46,724 bases of DNA, taken from contig NZ_LMKE01000033.1 in assembly GCF_001421245.1 (NCBI RefSeq), positions 110,244-156,967 on the forward strand, in the 5' to 3' direction. Under the pieces are notes generated by a model. That model made no database searches and was not told the origin of the DNA. It worked only from the letters and a program-made list of their open reading frames with translations. The DNA comes from Sphingomonas sp. Leaf10 (GTDB taxonomy: Bacteria > Pseudomonadota > Alphaproteobacteria > Sphingomonadales > Sphingomonadaceae). The position numbers were made by a program, and so were the translations under genes. Below, in pieces: positions 33,026 through 40,933 of this stretch (position 1 is its first letter; every line of letters begins with the position of its first letter).

Positions 33026-34957
33026 TCAGAAGCTCAGATCGCTCGCGTCGGTGCCGACCGAACCGACCAGCGAGTAGACATAATAGGTCAGTCCGCCACG
33101 GACGACCGATCCGTCGAATTCGAGCGAGTCGATCGCGGCACCCTTGGTATCGCTGACCAGCAGCGAGCCGGTGTCGCCGGGCAGGGCGAACTTGCCGTCG
33201 CTGATGGTGATGATGCCGTCGTTATTGTCGTCAGCCAGCTTGGTGGTGGTCACGACCAGATCGTGCTTGCCGAAATTGCCGATCGTGTCGTTGCCGAGGT
33301 CGAGGCCGTGATTGGTGTCGAAGAAGAACACGTTCTTCGACTTGTTGCGGGCATCGCCCATGAAGGCGTCGTCGGCGGTGGTGCCTTCCTTTGCATTCTT
33401 GGGACGGGCGCTGGCATCGGCATAGACCGCGTGGCCGGCGTCATCGGTGCCGAGGAAGCGCAGCTTCGACACGCCTTCGATCACGACCGTATCGCCACCC
33501 TTGCCACCGTCGAGCGACACCTTGTTCTTCGACAGGGCGATGATGCCGTCATTGTTGCCGTCATACAGCTTGGCGTCGGTGACGAAGAGGTCGGTCTTGT
33601 CGAAGCCGACGATGCGGTCCTGACCGGTGCGTGCTTCGTTCGAGAAGTAGAAGACGTCCGAACCGGCCGTGCCCTTCAGGATTTCGTTGGCGCTGGCGTT
33701 GCCGTTGAACACCGATGCGGCCTGCAACAGGTCGAGGAACGGATCGGCGGTGACCGGCGGCAGCGTGACCGGAGTCTCGACCGGCGGCAGTTCGATCACC
33801 GGTTCCTCGACGACCGGGGCGGCCTCGATCGACAGGTCGACGGTGGCGTTGGTCTTGTGGACGCCGTCCGACGCGGCATAGGTGAAGCTGTCGCCACCGC
33901 TCCAGCCGGCGTTCGGCGTGTAGATGAACGAGCCATCGTCCGAGAACTTGATCGTGCCATGATCGGGGCCGTCGACCATGCTCGCGGTCAGCTTCTTGCC
34001 TTCCGGATCCTTGTCGTTCGACAGGACGTTGCCGGTCACCGCATTGTCCTGATCGCCGTCGAACGCGTCGTTCACCGCTTCGGGGGCGAGGTTGACGACC
34101 GGCGGGGCGACGACCACCGGCGCCTTGCCGGCATCGATCTCGGCCAGGGTCGCCTTCAGATTGTCGGTGACGCCCATGTACAGCGTGATCTTGGTCGATT
34201 CGCCGGCCTTCAGCGCGCCGAGGCTGAAGGTCAGGTTCAGCGTCTGATCGGCGGTCTTGGCATAGCCCTTCGCCTGCGAAGTCGCGGTCGCGGCATAGGG
34301 ATCGAGATTGACGAAACCATAGAAGGAAGCGGTTGCCCGTTCGTCCTGCGAATACAGGAAGAAGGGCGTGTCCTTCTGCAGCATCGCCGTCACCAGCGCG
34401 CCGTCATTCTGTTCGATCTTGTTCGCGGTGTCGAACTTGCCGGTCTGGTCGGGATCGGCGGTCCGCATGTAACGGACGTCGTTCATCGTCGTTGCCGAAT
34501 TGTTGGTCAGCGTGACGTCGATCTTGATGTACTTCGCGTCATCGGCCAGCGTGATGGTCTGCGCGATGCCGAGCTTGTCCTTGGTCGCGCCGTTCCATAC
34601 CGCCTTGCCTTCTTCCGCGGTGCTGGCGTCGCTCAGCGTGCCCTTGATCTGGTAATAGCCGGTCAGCAGCTGGTTGCTCTGAACGACCTTGTTCGAACCG
34701 ATCGTGTAGCCGACGTTGAAGCCTTCGATCGAGCGACCCTGCAGCAGCACGTCGTCGAGGGTGGTTGCCTTGCCCTGGCCGAAGCCGTCGAGGTCGGCGA
34801 ACATGCCGACGCGCAGGAAGCCGCTGTCGGCGTCGGTTGCAAAGCCCTTCGGTGCGTTCTTGGTGGTGCCCAGATTGCCGTCGGCATTGACGCCGATGCT
34901 CAGATAGGTGCCCTGAAGATGAAGTTCGCCGTTTGCGATCGCGCTGTTGATGGTCAT
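33026..34957 (-). CDS. Secreted cadherin-like protein with two EF-loop modules
   Basis: A 643-residue, cysteine-free, signal-less protein. Residues 1-275 form a beta-rich domain of unknown type (starts MTINSAIANGELHLQG, repeated IKIDVTLTNNSATTMNDVRY style strands). A Val/Pro linker is followed by one cadherin-like/VCBS-type domain (VNDAFDGDQDNAVTGNVLSN, GPDHGTIKFSDDGSFIYTP, GDSFTYAASDG), then a Pro-rich hinge and two copies of the novel module (434-515 and 542-643), both with complete loops (DGNNDGIIAL, DDNNDGIITI). The tail is GGLTYYVYSLVGS plus ten residues. Exported by T1SS in my reading and likely adhesive. A GGGGAAAAA site supports the ATG at 34957. No catalytic motif is visible. Confidence 0.87.
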   Translation of the reverse strand: MTINSAIANGELHLQGTYLSIGVNADGNLGTTKNAPKGFATDADSGFLRVGMFADLDGFGQGKATTLDDVLLQGRSIEGFNVGYTIGSNKVVQSNQLLTGYYQIKGTLSDASTAEEGKAVWNGATKDKLGIAQTITLADDAKYIKIDVTLTNNSATTMNDVRYMRTADPDQTGKFDTANKIEQNDGALVTAMLQKDTPFFLYSQDERATASFYGFVNLDPYAATATSQAKGYAKTADQTLNLTFSLGALKAGESTKITLYMGVTDNLKATLAEIDAGKAPVVVAPPVVNLAPEAVNDAFDGDQDNAVTGNVLSNDKDPEGKKLTASMVDGPDHGTIKFSDDGSFIYTPNAGWSGGDSFTYAASDGVHKTNATVDLSIEAAPVVEEPVIELPPVETPVTLPPVTADPFLDLLQAASVFNGNASANEILKGTAGSDVFYFSNEARTGQDRIVGFDKTDLFVTDAKLYDGNNDGIIALSKNKVSLDGGKGGDTVVIEGVSKLRFLGTDDAGHAVYADASARPKNAKEGTTADDAFMGDARNKSKNVFFFDTNHGLDLGNDTIGNFGKHDLVVTTTKLADDNNDGIITISDGKFALPGDTGSLLVSDTKGAAIDSLEFDGSVVRGGLTYYVYSLVGSVGTDASDLSF

Positions 34958-35376
34958 CGTTTTTCCCCGCCGAAAAGAACTGCAAAATTTCGTCGGAACT
35001 CGCGGTGAACAGTGCTTGGCTGCTTCGCGAACCCAAGGACCATAAACACCGAATCCCTTTTCCGATGTTCTAAAACACTAGGTTATAAGGATGTTTACCG
35101 AAGATCGCTGGTCTTCCACGTGCTGGTTGACCGGCCTGAACTTGGTGGATTGGAGCCGACATCGGCGCACGTGCGATCTATCTGGCGTCCCGTGGCGAAA
35201 CGGGAAATGGTAGACTTCCCGTTTACCTTGTCATCAAAGTATAGGTCGTCGGGCGGTTCATCTACGTCGGTGCACGACTGGTCGACGCCATAACGACATC
35301 TGTCCGATCGCGGGACACGCGTCCCGCTATGGAACCGGTCGGCGCAGCAGGCCAAGCGGCTGCGCCGGCAGGCTCG
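34958..35376. promoter_or_regulatory. Upstream region of the cadherin-like gene
   Basis: These 419 bases hold no gene I can support. An AT-rich stretch near 35060-35100 is the likely promoter of the leftward gene. An inverted repeat CGGGAA-N9-TTCCCG lies at 35201-35221, and GCGGGAC-ACGC-GTCCCGC at 35310-35327, the latter placed to serve as a terminator for the gene ending at 35377, though no T run follows. Confidence 0.4.
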
Positions 35377-36966
35377 TTACGGCGTGTAGGATAAAAGTCG
35401 ATTTCGCGCCGGATTGCCCGAATTCGTTGCGCCGTCATTGCCGATCCACAGCGAATTGCCATGGATATGAACGCCTTCGACCGAATCGGCACCCGTCAGC
35501 ACCTCGATCGAGACCTGATTCGGCCCGCCATAATCGCCGGTGCGCAACCGCAGCAGCGATCCGCTCGCGCCGTTCGCGCCGAAAGTGACCAGCAGGTCGC
35601 CGACGGCATAGTCGCCCTGCGCCGATTCGACGACGAAGGCGTGGTCGCTGTTGGCCGGCAATTCGATCGCACCGGTGCGCGGACGACCCTGCCGGTCGTA
35701 CAGAACCAGTTCGTTCGATTCCCGCACGATCCAGAAACCGTCACGTCGCGAATCATAGGCGATGCCGTTGTCGCCCGGCAGAACCTGGACCGGCGTACCC
35801 GACAGCGCGCCGCCGGCCGGGTCGAAGCTCGCCAGAAAGGTCTTGTCACCACTGCTGCCGGTCTGTTTCAGCAGGAACCAGATGCGTCCGGTCGTCCGGT
35901 CGCACGTCATGCCCTGCACCGATCCGGCGAAATCGCCCGACAGGCCCAGCCGGGTCAGATCGAACTCCTCGTCGATCGCCGACAGATCGGGCTTCAACCG
36001 CGTGAACAGCAACGTCGTCCGCGCCGCGCGGCCATTGCCAAGATACCAGCGTCCGGCAAGATCGCGGGTGACGCCGCTCACCGCCATGCCGCTGCCCGTG
36101 GTGATCGGTGCCGATCCGTCGGGCAGGGCAATCGCCTGCGCCAGCGCCAGCGTCCGACTGACGACCGCGGGCAGGGGCGCGACGCCGACATCGCGCATAT
36201 AGGTCGCGATCGCCGCGGCCAGCGTCTGGTGCTGCGCATCGGACAGCGTGCCCCCAGCGACGAAGGCGCAGAACTGCCCCTCGGCATAGATGTCGTTGGT
36301 CAGTCCCATGCCGACCGTCGCCGATGCCGGGGTGGCCGACGCCGCCGAATTGGTGGTGCCCGCCACCCGGCCATTGATGATCTGCCGCAGCCGCGACGAA
36401 CTGCTCCGGTCGATCGCGGTGAAGCCATAGCCGGTATCGACCGTCCCGCCGGCGACCAGCGTCGATCCGTTCAGCCGACCGGTGCTGGTGTTGCTGACGT
36501 TGCGCGGGTTGATAAGCAGCGAACTACCGGTGATCGTGCCGATCGGTGCCGCCGGGTTGCGCGCATCCTTTCGCGTCCACGCCCCGATCATCGCCGCGTT
36601 GCGCTGGAACTGCGTGCCCGCGACCGGCACCAGCGCGGTATCGATCCAGTCGTCGAGCCCGTCGCACCAATAGCCGCGATCGGTGACGAACAGCGGCGCG
36701 CCGCCGCCGATCGCCGCGTCGCGCCGTCCGGTCCAATTGAGCAGCGCGACCTTCGGGCCGTGCGCGGCAAGCAACAGCAGCGTATCGAGCCGCCCCCAGA
36801 TGTCGGCATCGATCAGCGCGCCGATCAAACGGTCGATCTGCGCGGTACGCTCGATCGAGGGTGGCGGGTCCATCCGTGCGATCAGGTCCCGGGTCGGACC
36901 GCGCCATGATGGCGCCGCTCGCCGCCGCCCGCGTGTCGCGGCGATGTTGAGTGCGAACCCCAACAT
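35377..36966 (-). CDS. Predicted spike-fibre-like protein: lectin-like domain plus beta-propeller
   Basis: A 529-residue protein without signal peptide or membrane segment. The first 80 residues are helical (RTAQIDRLIGALIDADIWGRLDTLLLLAAHGPKVALLNW), a pattern I know from phage- and gene-transfer-agent-associated proteins. Residues about 95-270 look like a LamG/concanavalin fold that ends AGGTLSDAQHQTLAAAIATYM, also phage-like. The rest has repeated strand blocks (MTCDRTTGRIWFLL, GIAYDSRRDGFWIVRES, LVLYDRQGRPRTG, VEGVHIHGNSLWIGND) that suggest a six-bladed beta-propeller. The ATG shares one base with the stop of the spike-base-like gene. It may be the receptor- or polysaccharide-binding partner of that protein. 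No enzyme motif is seen. Confidence 0.72.
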   Translation of the reverse strand: MLGFALNIAATRGRRRAAPSWRGPTRDLIARMDPPPSIERTAQIDRLIGALIDADIWGRLDTLLLLAAHGPKVALLNWTGRRDAAIGGGAPLFVTDRGYWCDGLDDWIDTALVPVAGTQFQRNAAMIGAWTRKDARNPAAPIGTITGSSLLINPRNVSNTSTGRLNGSTLVAGGTVDTGYGFTAIDRSSSSRLRQIINGRVAGTTNSAASATPASATVGMGLTNDIYAEGQFCAFVAGGTLSDAQHQTLAAAIATYMRDVGVAPLPAVVSRTLALAQAIALPDGSAPITTGSGMAVSGVTRDLAGRWYLGNGRAARTTLLFTRLKPDLSAIDEEFDLTRLGLSGDFAGSVQGMTCDRTTGRIWFLLKQTGSSGDKTFLASFDPAGGALSGTPVQVLPGDNGIAYDSRRDGFWIVRESNELVLYDRQGRPRTGAIELPANSDHAFVVESAQGDYAVGDLLVTFGANGASGSLLRLRTGDYGGPNQVSIEVLTGADSVEGVHIHGNSLWIGNDGATNSGNPARNRLLSYTP

Positions 36967-37232
36967 CAGCCGAGCGCCACGATCGCGGTGGCGGTGGTCC
37001 CGGTCGCCCGCACGAACTGCGCCCGCAACGGCAGCACGCTGCCCCCCGGCACCGCGCTCAACACGACGTCGGTGCTGTTGTCGATACAGCGCAGCGCCAC
37101 GTCGCCGCCGCCGCCGATATAGAGTGCCTTGGGCAGCCGGAGCAGCGGCACACTGTCGCTGGGTGTCACCGCCACGGCGCTGCGTGCCGGGCCGACCGGC
37201 GAATCGGTGAAGGACTGGAACGGATCGGACAT
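36966..37232 (-). CDS. Spike base protein, Rcc01079-like family
   Basis: An 88-residue beta protein. SVAVTPSDS-type AVAVTPSDSVPLLRLPKALYIGGGGDVAL, then VPGGSVLPLRAQFVRATGTTATAIVALG, fits my recollection of the family named for Rhodobacter capsulatus Rcc01079, the base of the head spikes on the gene transfer agent (GTA) capsid. Stand-alone relatives occur widely in alphaproteobacteria, often next to a larger fibre-like gene, as here. In R. capsulatus the spikes bind the recipient's capsule polysaccharide. No other capsid, tail or packaging gene lies in this window, so the pair is not part of a visible GTA or prophage cluster. GGGAG precedes the ATG at 37232. The family call was made without a database search. 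Confidence 0.72.
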   Translation of the reverse strand: MSDPFQSFTDSPVGPARSAVAVTPSDSVPLLRLPKALYIGGGGDVALRCIDNSTDVVLSAVPGGSVLPLRAQFVRATGTTATAIVALG

Positions 37233-37674
37233 GCACTTTCTCCCGCTGGCGATCCGGCTGGATCGTTCATGGTTCGTTCCATGGACGGCGGGTTGTAGGA
37301 AAGTGTTTTCGTCAGGTCAGGCAGCGATGCTTCGCCGCCCGCCCGATCGGCTCGCCCGCCTCGATCGAACCCTATGAAAATCCGCTACCTATCCAAGAAC
37401 CGGTCCGTACCCCGGCCGAGACCGGAGCCAAGTTGGGGAACGAGCGTGAACCGCTGGAAAGCGTTGCGGTCTGGAACCCGGCGTCCGACCGGATTCGGCA
37501 GGGTTGGGATGTCGGACTTGCCTTCTGCAAGGTCTCTCCCGCGAGGGATGCCGTAGAGCGAACTTTCGCAAAGATTGGCGACAGGCCCGGGGTCGCAGAG
37601 ATGTGCCGTTTTCCTTCGCCGCCGGCATGGCGGAAACTCGCAGCCGGACTCGAAAGCCCGGCCGCGAGCCGGCA
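37233..37674. other. 442-bp region without a recognisable gene
   Basis: I find no supported gene between the spike base gene and tolC. Open frames on the plus strand lack ribosome sites and overlap tolC antisense. A weak hairpin (CCGGC-TCGCG-GCCGG followed by TTTC on the minus strand) directly behind tolC may be its terminator. The promoter of the spike pair should lie near 37260-37400. Confidence 0.4.
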
Positions 37675-39399
37675 TCAATCGTCCTTGCGCGCCGCCGCCG
37701 GATTGCGCCGGGTCGAGGGCGGGGCGGCATCTTCCGCAGGCAGCGCGATCGCGCCCGGGTCGCCGAGCATCGGCAGTCCGGTGCCGAGCGGACGGCCGGG
37801 CAGCGGCGCGGTCGGCGGCAGCAGGTTCGGCGGGCCGGCGACCGGCACTTCCGGCGGCGCCTTGGGATCGTCGGGCGCGCGGGCCAGCTTGTCGAGCACG
37901 CTGACGAAGGGCTGGAAGGGATCGATCTGCATCGCCTTCTGCTTCTTCAGGTTGCGCTCCATGTCATAGGTCGCGGCACCCGGATTGAGCAGCGCGGTTT
38001 CCAGCCGGCCGATATAGGTCAGCAGCGTCGCCTGCGAGCTGTAGCGCTGATATTCGGCATTCGCGACGAGCTGCTGCGCGTTGAGCAGCCGCTGTTCCGA
38101 ATCAAGCACTTCGAAGTTCGACCGGAACCCTTCCTGGAATCCGCGCCGGACACCCTCCAGCGCGCGGGCCGCCGCCTCGACGCTGCGCAGGCCGATGCTT
38201 TGCTGTTCGCCCGACGAGATCGTCTGGTTCCAAGCCTGCTGCACCTGCGACGTCACGCCGCGCCGGGTCGCCTCGACGGTGAAGGCCTGTGCCTGCTGGT
38301 TGGCCAGCGCCGCCCGGACGCGCGAATCGACGACGCCACCGGTCAGCAGCGGCACGGTCAGCGTCGCCGATGCGCTCGCGCCGCGCCGCAGATTGTCGAA
38401 TCCGATACCGTTCGGGTCGTTGATCCCGATCGACGCATCGGCGCTGAGCACCGGATTGCGCTCCGCACGCTCGGCGGCGACGCGCGCCCGCGCACCGCGT
38501 TCGTTCAGGATCGCCTGCCAAAGCGCCGGGCTTTCCTGCTCCGCACCGCGATAGGCGAGGTCGATCGAGGCCGGAATACCCGGCAGGATCGGCGGCGGAG
38601 TCAGATTGCCCGGATTGCGCCCGACCGCCGCGGCAAAACGTGCGCGGCTGCGCTGCAGATTCGCCTCGCCCTGCGCCAGCTGCGCCTGCACGAGGCCGAG
38701 CTGCGCCTGTGCCTGGTTGATGTCGGTCTGGGTCAGGTCGCCGGCACGTTCGCGCGCCTGTGCCTGATCGACCTGCCGCTGGTACGAATCGACCGAGCGG
38801 CGCTGGATCGCGATCAGCGTCTGGTCGCGCAGCACCGATGCATAGGCATCGACGACCTCGAACAGGATGAAGCTTTCGACCTCTCGCAGCCGTTCGCGCG
38901 CCGACAGCACGTCGGCTTCCGCCGCCGAGACCTGCGCGGCGGTGCGCCCGCCATTGAACAGGATCTGCGACGCGGTCAGCGACGCACCGGTCGCACGATT
39001 CCGGTTGGTGACGAGGTCGTTGAAGAAGATCTGGCGCTGGACCTGTTCCTGATAGCGTACCGTGCCGACCACGCTCGAGCGCAGGCGGTAGGGCGAGCTC
39101 GCCTGGATCACGGTCTCGTCGATCGCCCGCAGCTGGGCACGTTGTGCCTCGAGCTGGGGGTTGTGGCGATAGGCATCGGCGACCGCCTCGGCCAGCGTCT
39201 CGGTCCGCGCAGTCGGGTCGGCGGGCAGCGTCGGCATTTCCAGCGATACCGGATCCGACCGCATCGCGGCCGGGGCGGGCGGCGTCGGCCGGGTGACCGG
39301 CCGCGTCGTCGGGCGCGCGACCTGCGCCATCGCCGGCGTGACGCCGGTCAGCGCGACCGACAGCAGCAGCATTGCTCGCGAACGAAATCCCGCCGGCAT
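37675..39399 (-). CDS. TolC-family outer membrane protein of the T1SS
   Basis: A 574-residue outer-membrane efflux protein with a signal peptide (AMLLLSVALTGVTPAMAQ) and a Pro/Thr-rich linker. Two OEP repeats follow: TLAEAVADAYRHNPQLEAQRAQLRAIDE, GASLTASQILFNGGRTAAQVSAAEADVLSARE, LRDQTLIAIQRRSVDSYQRQVDQAQARERAGDLTQTDINQAQAQLG in the first and SATLTVPLLTGGVVDSRVRAA, GFQEGFRSNFEVLDSEQRLLNAQ in the second. Long coiled-coil helices and strand pairs are as in TolC. The C-terminal 80 residues are Pro-rich and unusual. It follows the membrane fusion protein by 148 bp in the same direction and completes the T1SS. RBS AGGGGGA precedes the ATG at 39399. Confidence 0.94.
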   Translation of the reverse strand: MPAGFRSRAMLLLSVALTGVTPAMAQVARPTTRPVTRPTPPAPAAMRSDPVSLEMPTLPADPTARTETLAEAVADAYRHNPQLEAQRAQLRAIDETVIQASSPYRLRSSVVGTVRYQEQVQRQIFFNDLVTNRNRATGASLTASQILFNGGRTAAQVSAAEADVLSARERLREVESFILFEVVDAYASVLRDQTLIAIQRRSVDSYQRQVDQAQARERAGDLTQTDINQAQAQLGLVQAQLAQGEANLQRSRARFAAAVGRNPGNLTPPPILPGIPASIDLAYRGAEQESPALWQAILNERGARARVAAERAERNPVLSADASIGINDPNGIGFDNLRRGASASATLTVPLLTGGVVDSRVRAALANQQAQAFTVEATRRGVTSQVQQAWNQTISSGEQQSIGLRSVEAAARALEGVRRGFQEGFRSNFEVLDSEQRLLNAQQLVANAEYQRYSSQATLLTYIGRLETALLNPGAATYDMERNLKKQKAMQIDPFQPFVSVLDKLARAPDDPKAPPEVPVAGPPNLLPPTAPLPGRPLGTGLPMLGDPGAIALPAEDAAPPSTRRNPAAARKDD

Positions 39400-39547
39400 A
39401 AAATCCCCCTTGTCAGGACCATCCCCCGGCTTCCCTGTCCGGGCGGGCGGTCGTGTCGATGCCGCGATCCTTATCGCAGCGCCCGACGGATGTAACCATG
39501 ATAAGTGCCGGACGTGACGCGTTTGCGCCCGTCCGGCACGGTTTGGA

Positions 39548-40933
39548 TCAACGCTCGTGCAGCGACCGGCGGAACGCCTCGGTCAGCGGATCCAGCATAT
39601 ATTGCAGCGCGGTGCGCGGACGCAGCTTCACCAGCACGCTGACCGGCACGCCGGCGCGGATGCCGGTGTCGGCGCCGCGTACTTCCTTCAGCATCGCGAT
39701 TTGCGACTGCGGCACGACGATCTCTGCGGTGAAGTAGTTGCGGCCCGACTTTTCATCGACCAGGCTGTCGGCGGACACGTTGCGGATGTTGCCGAGCAGG
39801 ATCGGCAGATCGCGTTCGTGCAGGTTCAGGAACTTCACCTCCGCCTGACGCCCTTCATAGACGCCGTCGATGTCGCTCGGATCGAAATTCGCGCGCACGA
39901 CCAAGGGCGCCGCATCGGGCACGATGTCGAGGATCGGCTGCCCCGCCTGCACCACGCCGCCTTGCGAGAAGACGCGGAGTTCGACGACGCGGCCCGCGAC
40001 CGGGGCGCGGATCACGGTGCGTTCCAGCTGTTCCTTCGCCGCCAGCCATTTCGGCATGACCTCGTTCAACTGGAACTGCGTGTCACGCAGCAGCGTCGCC
40101 GCATCCTCGACATAGCGCCGCGAGGTCGCGATCGACGATTCGCGTGCCTGGCCCACCTGTTCGCGGGCGGCACGGGCGCGGGATGCATAATCGGCATCGG
40201 CCCCTTCGAGCTGCTGGATCGAACGTTCGATCTGGCGGACCGAGTTGCGCGAGACATAGCCCTCATCGGCCAGCCGCTTGGTGCTGGCCAGCTGTTCTTC
40301 CAGCGAACGGCGCTGTTCGGCGCTGGCGCGGGACTGGGCCGAATAACCGCCGATGCTCTGCGACGCTTCGGCCTGTTGCTGGCGGATCACCGCGCGGTTC
40401 GCCGTCAGCGCGTTGTTGCGCGCATTCTGCTGAGCGAGCTGCAACGTCTTGGCCCTGGCGACCAGCACCTTGTCGTCGCCGGTCGCCTGCGCGAAGCTGG
40501 CTGGCCACTGGATCGGCGTGCCGCGAATTTCGGATTCCAGTCGCGCGCGCTGCGCCTGCAGGTCGATCACGCTGCCGGCAAGGGCGCGTTCGGTCGCCGC
40601 GACCTCCGCCCCGCGCAGGCGGATGATGACTTGGCCTTGGTTGACGTGCTGGCCCTCGCGGACGTCGAGATGCTCGACATAGCCGCCGTCGCGGTGTTGC
40701 ACCGTCTGGCGATTGCCCGACACCACGACCCGGCCGTCGCCCGCCGCCGCGGCGTCCAGCCGGGCGAACGACGCCCAGCCGAGCAGTACGACGAAGAACA
40801 GCACGGCGATGATGATGCCGGTGCGCAGCGCCTTGTTCGGTGAATCGTCGATTTCCAGCCGTTCACGGATCGCCTGCGCCACCGGCACGACGCTTTGCCC
40901 CGACTGGGGGGCATTGACCAATTCGCCGCTCAC
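39548..40933 (-). CDS. T1SS membrane fusion protein (HlyD/PrtE family)
   Basis: A 461-residue periplasmic adaptor. One N-terminal membrane segment (IIIAVLFFVVLLGWASFARLD) is followed by a biotinyl-lipoyl-like domain (DGRVVVSGNRQTVQHRDGGYVEHLDVREGQHVNQGQVIIRL), a long coiled-coil hairpin (about 110-290), and the second half of the lipoyl domain with RTVIRAPVAGRVVELRVFSQGGVVQAGQPILDIVP, the HlyD signature region. It ends in LQYMLDPLTEAFRRSLHER, typical of PrtE/HlyD. It starts at GTG 40933, overlapping the transporter stop by four bases (GTGA), so expression of both is coupled. Confidence 0.96.
   Translation of the reverse strand: MSGELVNAPQSGQSVVPVAQAIRERLEIDDSPNKALRTGIIIAVLFFVVLLGWASFARLDAAAAGDGRVVVSGNRQTVQHRDGGYVEHLDVREGQHVNQGQVIIRLRGAEVAATERALAGSVIDLQAQRARLESEIRGTPIQWPASFAQATGDDKVLVARAKTLQLAQQNARNNALTANRAVIRQQQAEASQSIGGYSAQSRASAEQRRSLEEQLASTKRLADEGYVSRNSVRQIERSIQQLEGADADYASRARAAREQVGQARESSIATSRRYVEDAATLLRDTQFQLNEVMPKWLAAKEQLERTVIRAPVAGRVVELRVFSQGGVVQAGQPILDIVPDAAPLVVRANFDPSDIDGVYEGRQAEVKFLNLHERDLPILLGNIRNVSADSLVDEKSGRNYFTAEIVVPQSQIAMLKEVRGADTGIRAGVPVSVLVKLRPRTALQYMLDPLTEAFRRSLHER

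Noticed and set aside
35310..35327. GCGGGAC-ACGC-GTCCCGC as a third copy of the promoter palindrome
   Set aside because: The half-sites are in the opposite order and spacing differs, so it is not the same motif as at 3375 and 26947; more likely a hairpin behind the fibre-like gene.
37433..37969. 178-codon open frame upstream of and antisense to tolC
   Set aside because: Its second half is antisense to the Pro-rich tail of tolC and its start has no ribosome binding site.
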